Shown here one piece after another: positions 7,321-13,097 of a DNA stretch of 13,097 nt. How positions within the stretch are numbered: the first letter of the stretch is position 1; every line of letters starts with the position of its first letter. A program made the position numbers and the translations under genes. The notes beneath the pieces are model-generated. The model searched no databases. It was not told where the DNA came from and saw only the letters and a list, made by a program, of their open reading frames with translations. The DNA is taken from assembly GCA_002395925.1 (NCBI GenBank), contig DGVM01000070.1, positions 4,021-17,117 of the forward strand. The letters are read 5' to 3'. Origin of the DNA: Bacteroidales bacterium UBA4284. GTDB lineage: Bacteria; Bacteroidota; Bacteroidia; Bacteroidales; UBA932.

Positions 7321-7349
7321 AATAAAAAAGCGGCCCCGGAAGAGGCCGC
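7321..7349 (-). terminator. Rho-independent terminator of the minus-strand lipoprotein gene
   Basis: On the minus strand GCGGCC pairs with GGCCGC across an 8-nt loop and is followed by six T residues (plus-strand A run at 7324-7329). It lies about 20 nt after the stop of the gene at 7369-7764. It also shields the repeat array from that transcript. Confidence 0.88.
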
Positions 7350-7368
7350 CAATATTGATCTCAGAATT

Positions 7369-7764
7369 TTATTTCCTTCTTTGATATGTATTCGTAATCT
7401 CTTTGGTGAGAAGGCTGCCAATAAGAGAATTGTCTTTGAGAACCATCTCATTACGTGTCAGTTTGACCAGTTCGTAACGGCTGCTGCCATCGACGATGAA
7501 ATAGGGATCGCCGAAGCTGAAAGGATACGAAGTGGTGCGGTTGTCATACCCGAAAGTTATTTTGCTTTGCTCAATAAGCATGTACTCGTCTCCCTGATTG
7601 TAGTTGGTAGTATTTGTCGTACCATCCAAGGCGATTGTGGTTCTGGAGACAAGGTCCCAGGTACCTACCAGGTTGCCGATCTTGACGTCTTTAATCTCCG
7701 AGTTGCAGGAAGAAAGCCCGACTGTCATAAGCAAGGCAGCGATTGCGTAAAAAATCTTTTTCAT
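7369..7764 (-). CDS. Small lipoprotein, lipocalin-like
   Basis: A 131-residue minus-strand protein. The signal peptide ends in lipobox L-S-S-C, giving a lipidated Cys at 20. The following KIGNLVGTWDLVSRTT segment is the G-x-W signature seen at the start of lipocalin-like small lipoproteins of Bacteroidetes. The rest alternates short strands (MLIEQSKITF, YELVKLTRNEMVLKD), consistent with a small beta-barrel. No ligand or role can be assigned. It stands alone: a good promoter lies 21 nt upstream of its ATG and a terminator follows closely, so it should be a single-gene transcript. Its AT-richer codon use differs a little from the neighbouring synthetase genes, which may reflect lower expression or a different history. 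Confidence 0.8.
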   Translation of the reverse strand: MKKIFYAIAALLMTVGLSSCNSEIKDVKIGNLVGTWDLVSRTTIALDGTTNTTNYNQGDEYMLIEQSKITFGYDNRTTSYPFSFGDPYFIVDGSSRYELVKLTRNEMVLKDNSLIGSLLTKEITNTYQRRK

Positions 7765-7785
7765 ATTTTCCAGTTTTTGTCATTG

Positions 7786-7816
7786 CAAATTTAACCATTC
7801 CTCATAAAAAAGCAAA
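7786..7816 (-). promoter_or_regulatory. Promoter of the lipocalin-like lipoprotein gene
   Basis: On the minus strand, TTTG (plus 7813-7816) is followed after exactly 19 nt by TAAATTTG (plus 7786-7793). Both elements match the Bacteroidetes sigma factor consensus at ideal spacing, about 21 nt before the ATG. Confidence 0.8.
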
Positions 7817-8009
7817 CTTCCGCCTTTGGAACGCCTTTTTTAAAGAGTCCTGAAAAAGGTCGCCAGCTTTCAACAAGGGCTGCCAGCGAGACTGCATACA
7901 GGTCGAAAAAACGGTGCAAGTGCGCTCATTATGGTACAGATAGCATCACCCCGGCCTTTCTAGCTACTCAGTAAATATGATGGTTTTAGCCAACTGAACG
8001 CAAAAAAAT
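7817..8009. other. Intergenic stretch with no recognised gene
   Basis: This lies between the divergent lipoprotein and tRNA promoters. I see no convincing ORF, RNA gene or terminator. A weak inverted pair, CCTTTTT (7834-7840) and AAAAAGG (7853-7859), is the only visible structure. Confidence 0.5.
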
Positions 8010-8040
8010 TTTGGAGAAAAGAAAAAACGTTGTATATTTG
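8010..8040 (+). promoter_or_regulatory. Promoter of the tRNA-Gly gene
   Basis: TTTG at 8010-8013, a 19-nt spacer, and TATATTTG at 8033-8040 form a full-consensus Bacteroidetes promoter. Transcription should begin a few bases later, about 25 nt before the mature tRNA. The early leader contains a short hairpin (8046-8062) with a GAAA tetraloop and one bulged A. Confidence 0.85.
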
Positions 8041-8071
8041 CAGTCCCGTCCGAAAGGAACGGAATTGAAAT

Positions 8072-8147
8072 GCGGAAATAGCTCAGTTGGTAGAGCGCAA
8101 CCTTGCCAAGGTTGAGGTCGCGGGTCCGAATCCCGTTTTCCGCTCCA
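8072..8147 (+). tRNA. tRNA-Gly (anticodon GCC), CCA encoded
   Basis: A complete cloverleaf. Acceptor GCGGAAA (8072-8078) pairs perfectly with TTTCCGC (8137-8143). D stem GCTC/GAGC is at 8081-8084 and 8093-8096. Anticodon stem CAACC/GGTTG flanks loop TTGCCAA with GCC at 8105-8107. The T stem 8120-8124/8132-8136 carries one G-T pair. U is the discriminator base and CCA (8145-8147) is encoded. GCC reads GGC and GGT glycine codons. It has its own promoter and terminator and is a single-gene unit; the gene for its cognate synthetase begins about 4.2 kb downstream. Confidence 0.97.
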
Positions 8148-8151
8148 AACG

Positions 8152-8184
8152 AAACGGCAGCCCTTGTGGTTGCCGTTTTTGTTT
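8152..8184 (+). terminator. Rho-independent terminator of tRNA-Gly
   Basis: AACGGCAGCC (8153-8162) pairs with GGTTGCCGTT (8168-8177) with one G-T pair and a 5-nt loop, plus A8152 with T8178. The stem runs directly into TTTTTGTTT. It starts 5 nt after the encoded CCA. Confidence 0.88.
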
Positions 8185-8202
8185 GCTTGGTAGCAGGTTT
8201 GC

Positions 8203-8218
8203 GACCCGCGACCTCAAC
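8203..8218 (-). repeat. Inverted 16-nt copy of part of tRNA-Gly
   Basis: GACCCGCGACCTCAAC is the exact reverse complement of 8111-8126 in the tRNA, covering the 3' side of the anticodon stem, the variable region and the 5' side of the T stem. It lies 25 nt beyond the terminator stem. Flanking bases do not match, so only this segment is shared. Confidence 0.85.
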
Positions 8219-8249
8219 AGCCCCCCTCCAGAGAGATCGAAGCTTATGC

Positions 8250-8329
8250 CGGATCAAAAGAAGGCCAAAGTGATCCCAGACAAGCATACTAAAGCCATTG
8301 CGGGATCAAAAGAAGGCCAAAGTGATCCC
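8250..8329 (-). repeat. Two further palindromes of the 52-bp array family
   Basis: Two 28-nt units, 8250-8277 and 8302-8329, identical except for the first base, are type-A members of the array at 6757-7303, here in the opposite orientation: each reads GGATCAAAAG at one end and AGTGATCCC at the other on the plus strand. The gap is again exactly 24 nt, so the period is 52, but its sequence differs from the array gaps and lacks the GACCT core. Confidence 0.88.
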
Positions 8330-8437
8330 GCGGAGAGGCAGCGGAGAAACAGTCCCCGCCGCCTCCGCCGCCCCACAGGACTCCCTGCTACCGCAGAAGT
8401 CAGGAAAAGCCGCCAGAGAGACGATTTTCCAAAAAAT
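8330..8437. other. Leader region before spt, no gene seen
   Basis: GC-rich and purine-rich sequence between the palindrome pair and the spt promoter region. An open frame crosses it (from 8087) but only by reading through the tRNA and the palindromes, so I do not regard it as coding. Confidence 0.5.
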
Positions 8438-8475
8438 ACCTATATTTGTAGGTTATTAGTACGAAAAACCTACAA
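8438..8475 (+). promoter_or_regulatory. spt promoter box within nested inverted repeats
   Basis: TATATTTG (8441-8448) is a full -7 box, 26 nt before the spt ATG; no -33 TTTG is seen. TTGTAGGT (8446-8453) is perfectly inverted as ACCTACAA (8468-8475), with a 14-nt spacer; the second arm ends on the A of the start codon. A further ACCTA at 8438-8442 also mirrors TAGGT at 8449-8453 around the box. This layout would suit an operator for a dimeric regulator or an RNA structure hiding the start codon. Confidence 0.55.
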
Positions 8476-9665
8476 TGGAAAGACAATTAAACAAGCTTTG
8501 CGCCAAATATACTCTGGCGGACGAAGTAAAACAACAGGGTCTTTATCCTTATTACCGCCCTATCTCTTCGGGCCAGGACCCTTTAGTCACCATGGCCGAC
8601 GGATCCAAAGTCCTGATGTTCGGATCCAATTCCTATCTGGGACTTTCCGATGACCCGCGTCTTAAGGAGGCTGCCATCGCAGCAGTCAAGAAATACGGAA
8701 CCAGTTGTTCCGGAAGCCGTTTCCTCAACGGAACCCTCGACATCCACGAAGAACTCGAAGCCAAGCTTGCCAAGTTTACCGGCAAGGAGGAGGCCGTCAC
8801 ATACAGCACCGGATTCCAGGTTAACCTGGGAGTCGTCGGATGCCTGGGATTCCGCGGCGGATTCATCTTCCTCGACTCTCTCGACCACGCCTGCATCATC
8901 GACGGCAGCCGCTTGAGCTTCAGCGAAGTACGTAAGTTCCGCCACAACGATATGGCCGACCTCGAGAAGAAGCTCTGGCTCACTCCCCGAATGGCACCGA
9001 AACTCATTGTGGTCGATGGTGTTTATTCCATGGAAGGCGACATCGCCCCCGTTCCCAAACTCGTCGAGCTCTGCGAAAAATACAACGCATCCCTCATGAT
9101 AGACGACGCCCACGGTCTGGGTGTCATCGGCGAGAACGGCTCCGGCACCGCCAGCCACTTCGGACTCACGGACCAGGTCGATCTCATCATGGGAACATTC
9201 TCCAAGAGCTTCGGTTCCCTGGGCGGATTCATCGCCGGCGACCACGAGGTCATCAACTACCTCAAGCATAACTCCCGCACCCTCATATTCAGCGCCTCCA
9301 TGACTCCGGCAGCCGTTGCCGCAGCATCCAAGGCCCTGGACATCATGATAGAAGAGCCCGAGCGCAGGGAGCACCTCTGGGAGGTCACACGCCACGCGCA
9401 GAAGGCATTCAAGGATGCCGGATTCGATACCGGACACACCCAGTCCCCCATCATCCCGCTGTTCGTACGCGACACCATGAAGGCCATGAAGGTGGTCCGC
9501 ATGGCATACGAGGCCGGAGTGTTCATCACCCCCGTCATCGCACCTGCGGTTCCCGAAAAGGACGTACTCATCCGCTTCGCCCTCATGGCAACCCACAGCA
9601 TCGAACAGGTCGATGAGGCCGTAGAAAAACTCACCAAGATATTCAAGGCTCTGGAAATCATATGA
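8475..9665 (+). CDS. spt: Serine palmitoyltransferase (alpha-oxoamine synthase family)
   Basis: A 396-residue PLP enzyme that condenses L-serine with a long-chain acyl-CoA to 3-ketosphinganine, the first step of sphingolipid synthesis. It is cytoplasmic or membrane-associated. Visible residues: FGSNSYLGL (49-57), GSRFLNGTLDIHEELE (80-95), H138 stacking on PLP, D210 and H213 in MIDDAHG, and PLP lysine K244 in GTFSKSFGSLGG. The spacing D-H-K (210, 213, 244) equals that of the characterised Sphingomonas enzyme as I recall it (231, 234, 265). YPYYRPI, HNDMADLEKKL and the C-terminal ALMATHS...KALEII closely resemble Bacteroides SPT, which favours SPT over 2-amino-3-ketobutyrate CoA ligase or BioF. 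The ATG at 8475 gives the standard N-terminus. The next gene overlaps by 4 nt. Confidence 0.88.
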   Translation: MERQLNKLCAKYTLADEVKQQGLYPYYRPISSGQDPLVTMADGSKVLMFGSNSYLGLSDDPRLKEAAIAAVKKYGTSCSGSRFLNGTLDIHEELEAKLAKFTGKEEAVTYSTGFQVNLGVVGCLGFRGGFIFLDSLDHACIIDGSRLSFSEVRKFRHNDMADLEKKLWLTPRMAPKLIVVDGVYSMEGDIAPVPKLVELCEKYNASLMIDDAHGLGVIGENGSGTASHFGLTDQVDLIMGTFSKSFGSLGGFIAGDHEVINYLKHNSRTLIFSASMTPAAVAAASKALDIMIEEPERREHLWEVTRHAQKAFKDAGFDTGHTQSPIIPLFVRDTMKAMKVVRMAYEAGVFITPVIAPAVPEKDVLIRFALMATHSIEQVDEAVEKLTKIFKALEII

Positions 9666-10456
9666 TTATCCTCATAACGGGCATCACTTCCGGATTCGGT
9701 CGCGCCATGGCCGAGCAGCTCGCCGGCGAAGGTCATACCGTATATGGCACCCATCGCCACGCAAGCGACCTGCTGCCGGGCGTCCATTATATAAAGGCCG
9801 ACGCCCAGAAGGACGAAGACTGCCAGGCCGCAGTACAGCAGGTACTCGACGCCGAAGGCCGGCTTGACGTGTTCATCAACAATGCCGGAATGGGCATAGG
9901 CGGCCCGCTGGAATTCTCCTCACTGGAGGATGCGCAGCGCCAGATGGACGTAAACTGGATGGGGATGGTCCGTTTCCTGCATTGGGTCCTTCCCGCCATG
10001 CGAAAGCAAGGAGGCGGCAAGATCATCTGCTTCAGTTCCATCGGCGGACTCATGGGACTCCCATTCCAGGGGCTGTACTCCGCCAGCAAATTCGCCATTG
10101 AAGGCTATTGCGAAGCCCTCCGCATGGAGGTGCGCGCCCACAATATCAAGGTCGTCGTCGTCGAACCCGGCGACTTTGCCACATCCTTCACCGCAAAGCG
10201 TAAAAGCGTCGCCGCACCCGAAGCCTATGAGGTTTACAAGTCCTACGCCCGCTCCCTTGCCAGCATAGAGCACGACGAAACGACCGGCCTCAAGCCCGAT
10301 TATCTGGCCCGACGCATAAGCAAGATAGTAAGGAATCCCAGGCCGCACTACAGGTACATAATCTCCACCCTCGAACAGCGCCTGTCGGTACTGCTCAAGG
10401 CCATCCTGCCACCTTCCTGGTTCGAAGCGATCCTCAGAAGCTATTACAAACTATAA
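9662..10456 (+). CDS. Short-chain dehydrogenase/reductase, probable 3-ketosphinganine reductase
   Basis: A 264-residue classical SDR. TGITSGFG (6-13) binds the cofactor; Arg32 after the second strand favours NADPH. NNAG is at 73-76, catalytic Ser126, Tyr139 and Lys143 (YSASK). PG-DFATSFT (169-177) forms the substrate loop. The C-terminus (about 240-264) is hydrophobic and ends in aromatic residues, which may touch the membrane, as in ketosphinganine reductases. The start ATG overlaps the spt stop (ATGA), predicting translational coupling and one pathway. From this context I infer reduction of 3-ketosphinganine to sphinganine; SDR sequence alone does not define the substrate. malQ follows after 5 bp. 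Confidence 0.8.
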   Translation: MIILITGITSGFGRAMAEQLAGEGHTVYGTHRHASDLLPGVHYIKADAQKDEDCQAAVQQVLDAEGRLDVFINNAGMGIGGPLEFSSLEDAQRQMDVNWMGMVRFLHWVLPAMRKQGGGKIICFSSIGGLMGLPFQGLYSASKFAIEGYCEALRMEVRAHNIKVVVVEPGDFATSFTAKRKSVAAPEAYEVYKSYARSLASIEHDETTGLKPDYLARRISKIVRNPRPHYRYIISTLEQRLSVLLKAILPPSWFEAILRSYYKL

Positions 10457-10461
10457 CCACA

Positions 10462-12342
10462 GTGAAAACCACATTCAGAATACATTACCAGACCGCCTGG
10501 GGCGAAAGTCTCAGCATTGTCCTCCAAGACCGTAAACACCCTCTTGAATGGAACGACGGCGGCATCTGGTCTGCAAGCGTAAACGCCTCTGCCGCAGCAC
10601 TTAAGGATTATTACTACGTAGTTATGCGCGACGGCGTCATCGTCCGCAGCGAATGGGAACACCACAGCTGTGCTCCGGCAGCGCTCATCGAGGACAGCTG
10701 GAACGACTGCCCCATCCCCGGATGCCCGTTTGTCCGCAAGCACACGGCGGAGCTTTTCGACCGTCCCAATTTCCGGGGCGCCGGAACTGCGATTCCTGTG
10801 TTCTCGCTACGCAGCGCCGACGACTTCGGCATAGGTGAATTCAAGGACCTCAAGCCCCTGGTCGACTGGGCCGCAAACACCGGGCAGTGCATAATCCAGC
10901 TTCTCCCCGTCAACGACACCACCCGCCGCGGAGAATGGAAGGATTCGTACCCTTACAGCCCCATTTCCTCCTTCGCCCTGCATCCGCTGTACATCCACCT
11001 GCAGGACCTTGGAATAAAGGAAGATGCAAGCTTCAAACGCGCCCAGAAGGAGCTCAACGCCCTGCCGGAGCTCGACTATCCGAAGGTTTTCAAGAAGAAA
11101 ATGGCCCTCATCCGCAAGGCCTGGGAAGAAAGGGGCGCCGCCGATCTGCAGAGCGCTCCCTTCAAGCGTTTTGCTAAGGCAAATGCCTACTGGCTCGACG
11201 AATACGCCGAATTCTGCGCCCTTCGCGACTCCAACGAAGCCGATTACTGGCGCTGGATGCAGTGGCAGCTCGACAAACAATTCGCAGAAGTGGTAGCTTA
11301 TGCCCGCCGCAAAGGCGTGCACTTCAAGGGCGACCTCCCCATAGGCGTGAGCGCCGACAGCGCCGACGCCCATTTCCATCCGGAGCTTTTCAACCTCGAC
11401 TCCAGCGCAGGCGCTCCGCCGGATTTCTTCTCGGAAGAAGGCCAGAACTGGGGCTTCCCTACCTATAACTGGGAAGAGATGGCACGCGACGGCTATGCCT
11501 GGTGGAAGAGCCGTCTGAGGAAGATGAGCGAATACTTCGACGCCTTCCGCATCGACCATATACTGGGATTCTTCCGCATCTGGGAAATCCCTTTGGAATA
11601 CAAGAGCGGCTCGATGGGCCACTTCAATCCCGCTCTCCCATATCCGGTTGAGGAGATACAGGCCATGGGACTTCCCCTCGAAGGCCTCTTCCTCCCCGAT
11701 CCCCGCAATCCGGGCTGCGTGCAGCCGCGTATCCTTCCCGAATCCGCACAGCTCCCGCAGTGGCAACAGGAGAGCTTCGGCGCCCTTTACAACGACTTCT
11801 TCTATCATCGCAACGACGAGCTCTGGCGCCGCAACGCCGAGCGCAAACTGCCCGAGCTGCTCGACGCCACCGGTATGCTCGCGTGCGGAGAAGACCTCGG
11901 AATGGTACCCGACTGCGTACCCGGCGTGATGGAGCACGAAAGCATACTGTCGCTCGAAATGGCGAACATGGACAAGGGACGCCCCTGGCCCAGACTCGCC
12001 GTGTGTGCATCCAGCTCCCACGACATGGCCACGCTGCGCATGCAGTTTGCAGAGCAGAACGGACGCGACATGGAGCCATGGGAGGTACGCCGCGCCCTTT
12101 GGGACCACCTGTCCAGCCAGCCCATGCTGGCCATTTTCCCGCTTCAGGACTGGGTGGCGCTCGACGGACGGCTGCGTCGCAAGGATTACGAAAACGAGCG
12201 CATCAACCAGCCGGCAGACCCCGCCCACCACTGGCGCTACCGCATGCATATCGAGGTCAGCGAACTTCCGGCGGCAAAGGCTCTCAACACAGAAATCACC
12301 GGCCTGCTGAAAGACTCCGGCCGTTATAACGGAAACAATTAA
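10462..12342 (+). CDS. malQ: 4-alpha-glucanotransferase (amylomaltase), compact DPE2-type
   Basis: A 626-residue GH77 enzyme that moves glucan chains between maltodextrins in the cytoplasm. Residues 1 to about 85 look like one CBM20 starch-binding domain ([21 protein letters not shown]). The GH77 domain begins near 105 ([11 protein letters not shown]). Nucleophile D365 lies in FRIDH, acid/base E477 in ACGEDLG, and the third carboxylate D521 in [22 protein letters not shown] (291-303) is also typical. Bacteroidetes MalQ proteins that I know are near 890 residues with two CBM20 domains and a long insertion between the first two catalytic residues. Here one CBM20 and much of the insertion (around 400-430) are missing, yet all catalytic residues are kept. 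The start is GTG at 10462, 5 bp after the SDR stop. Confidence 0.92.
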   Translation: MKTTFRIHYQTAWGESLSIVLQDRKHPLEWNDGGIWSASVNASAAALKDYYYVVMRDGVIVRSEWEHHSCAPAALIEDSWNDCPIPGCPFVRKHTAELFDRPNFRGAGTAIPVFSLRSADDFGIGEFKDLKPLVDWAANTGQCIIQLLPVNDTTRRGEWKDSYPYSPISSFALHPLYIHLQDLGIKEDASFKRAQKELNALPELDYPKVFKKKMALIRKAWEERGAADLQSAPFKRFAKANAYWLDEYAEFCALRDSNEADYWRWMQWQLDKQFAEVVAYARRKGVHFKGDLPIGVSADSADAHFHPELFNLDSSAGAPPDFFSEEGQNWGFPTYNWEEMARDGYAWWKSRLRKMSEYFDAFRIDHILGFFRIWEIPLEYKSGSMGHFNPALPYPVEEIQAMGLPLEGLFLPDPRNPGCVQPRILPESAQLPQWQQESFGALYNDFFYHRNDELWRRNAERKLPELLDATGMLACGEDLGMVPDCVPGVMEHESILSLEMANMDKGRPWPRLAVCASSSHDMATLRMQFAEQNGRDMEPWEVRRALWDHLSSQPMLAIFPLQDWVALDGRLRRKDYENERINQPADPAHHWRYRMHIEVSELPAAKALNTEITGLLKDSGRYNGNN

Positions 12343-12358
12343 CATTCAGAAACATAAA

Positions 12359-13097
12359 ATGACTCAGGACGAACTTTTCAAAGTGCTTGTCGCACACTGC
12401 AAGGAATACGGTTTCATCTTCCCTTCCAGCGAGATTTACGACGGGCTCGCCGCCGTTTACGATTACGGCCAGATGGGCGTCGAACTCAAAAACAACATCA
12501 AGCAGTACTGGTGGAACGCGATGACCCGCCTCAACGAGAACATCGTGGGCATCGATTCCTGCATCTTCATGCACCCCCGCATCTGGGAGGCCTCCGGCCA
12601 TGTGGGAGCGTTCAACGACCCCCTCATCGACAACAAGGACTCCAAGAAGAGGTACCGCGCCGACGTGCTCATAGAGGACTACCTCGGCAAGATTGAAGAA
12701 AAAATCAACAAGGAAGTGGAGAAGGGCCGCAAGCGCTTCGGAGAGTCGTTCAACGAGGAGCAGTTCAGGGCCACCAACCCCAACGTCCTCCGCGAGAAGG
12801 CAAAATGGGACGAAGTCCACAACCGCTACAAGAAGGCGGAAGACGCAAACGACCTCGCCGAATACAAGCAAATTATCGTTGACTGCGGCATCGTCTGCCC
12901 CATCAGCGGCACCTGCAACTGGACCGACGTGAGGCAGTTCAACCTGATGTTCAGCACCTCGATGGGCAGCACCGCAGAGGGCGCAAACACCATCTACCTG
13001 CGTCCCGAGACAGCACAGGGCATCTTCGTCAACTACCTCAACGTTCAGAAGACCGGACGCATGAAGATTCCGTTCGGCATCGCCCAGATAGGCAAGG
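12359..13097 (+). CDS. glyS: Glycyl-tRNA synthetase, dimeric type (3' end beyond window)
   Basis: The first 246 residues of a class II synthetase of the alpha2 type, which charges tRNA-Gly. [19 protein letters not shown] (34-52) and the [10 protein letters not shown] (72-81) segment with GAFNDPL mark the N-terminal core. [19 protein letters not shown] (180-198), [12 protein letters not shown] (215-226) and [11 protein letters not shown] (236-246) follow. A charged helical insertion spans about 110-172. The gene continues past the right edge. The ATG at 12359 is 16 bp after the malQ stop, with no terminator between, so it may belong to the spt-SDR-malQ transcript or have its own promoter, for which I see no good match. 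The bacterial two-subunit glyQ/glyS form is not what is seen here. Confidence 0.95.
   Translation, partial: MTQDELFKVLVAHCKEYGFIFPSSEIYDGLAAVYDYGQMGVELKNNIKQYWWNAMTRLNENIVGIDSCIFMHPRIWEASGHVGAFNDPLIDNKDSKKRYRADVLIEDYLGKIEEKINKEVEKGRKRFGESFNEEQFRATNPNVLREKAKWDEVHNRYKKAEDANDLAEYKQIIVDCGIVCPISGTCNWTDVRQFNLMFSTSMGSTAEGANTIYLRPETAQGIFVNYLNVQKTGRMKIPFGIAQIGK

Noticed and set aside
7176..7451. 91-residue minus-strand frame over the array and the end of the lipoprotein gene
   Set aside because: It runs through palindromes with a 52-bp period, which cannot keep frame, crosses a terminator and overlaps the real gene.
8203..8218. Attachment-site repeat of an integrated element at tRNA-Gly
   Set aside because: Attachment repeats are direct and normally include the tRNA 3' end. 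This copy is inverted, internal, and no integrase gene is nearby.
8087..8653. 188-residue frame starting inside tRNA-Gly
   Set aside because: It reads through the tRNA, its terminator, both palindromes and the spt promoter into spt in another frame. The minus-strand frame 7964-8287 is likewise a tRNA shadow.
8583..9596. 337-residue minus-strand frame
   Set aside because: Shadow of spt; acidic, low-complexity composition typical of antisense translations.
10807..12345. 512-residue minus-strand frame
   Set aside because: Shadow of malQ, which keeps every GH77 catalytic residue; the antisense product has no recognisable motif.

Overview
The window looks like a chromosomal segment of a Bacteroidales-type bacterium with fairly high GC. 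Three things point there. Several promoters fit the Bacteroidetes form TTTG - 19 nt - TAnnTTTG. The serine palmitoyltransferase, OprO/P-like porin, TlpA-type lipoprotein and DPE2-type MalQ are typical of the phylum. Start sites mostly lack strong Shine-Dalgarno sequences. The genus cannot be fixed from the sequence alone.

Layout. (1) 1-389: 3' end of clpB. (2) 390-578: intergenic region with an unusual 88-nt hairpin built around tandem GA/GA mismatches, then a -7 box. (3) 579-2711: envelope pair, a thioredoxin-fold lipoprotein and an outer-membrane porin. (4) 2715-4412: secreted C69 dipeptidase on the minus strand, ending 3 bp from the porin. (5) 4454-6727: tightly packed genes for a small secreted helical protein, PheS and a BadF-type sugar kinase. 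(6) 6739-7303: eleven 28-nt palindromes at an almost exact 52-bp period. (7) 7321-7816: minus-strand lipoprotein with its own promoter and terminator. (8) 8010-8184: tRNA-Gly(GCC) with promoter and terminator. (9) 8203-8475: an inverted 16-nt piece of that tRNA, two more palindromes of the array family, and the promoter region of the last gene cluster. (10) 8475-13097: spt, a short-chain reductase, malQ and the 5' part of glyS, nearly gap-free.

How the genes relate. spt and the overlapping SDR fit the first two steps of sphingolipid synthesis (condensation, then 3-keto reduction). MalQ handles maltodextrins. PheS, tRNA-Gly and GlyS belong to translation. ClpB, TlpA-like protein, porin, dipeptidase and the small helical protein are protein-quality or envelope functions. 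The most unusual material is non-coding: the 52-bp palindrome array with its second locus, the GA-mismatch hairpin, and the inverted tRNA-Gly fragment. I find no defence system, transposase, or CRISPR.
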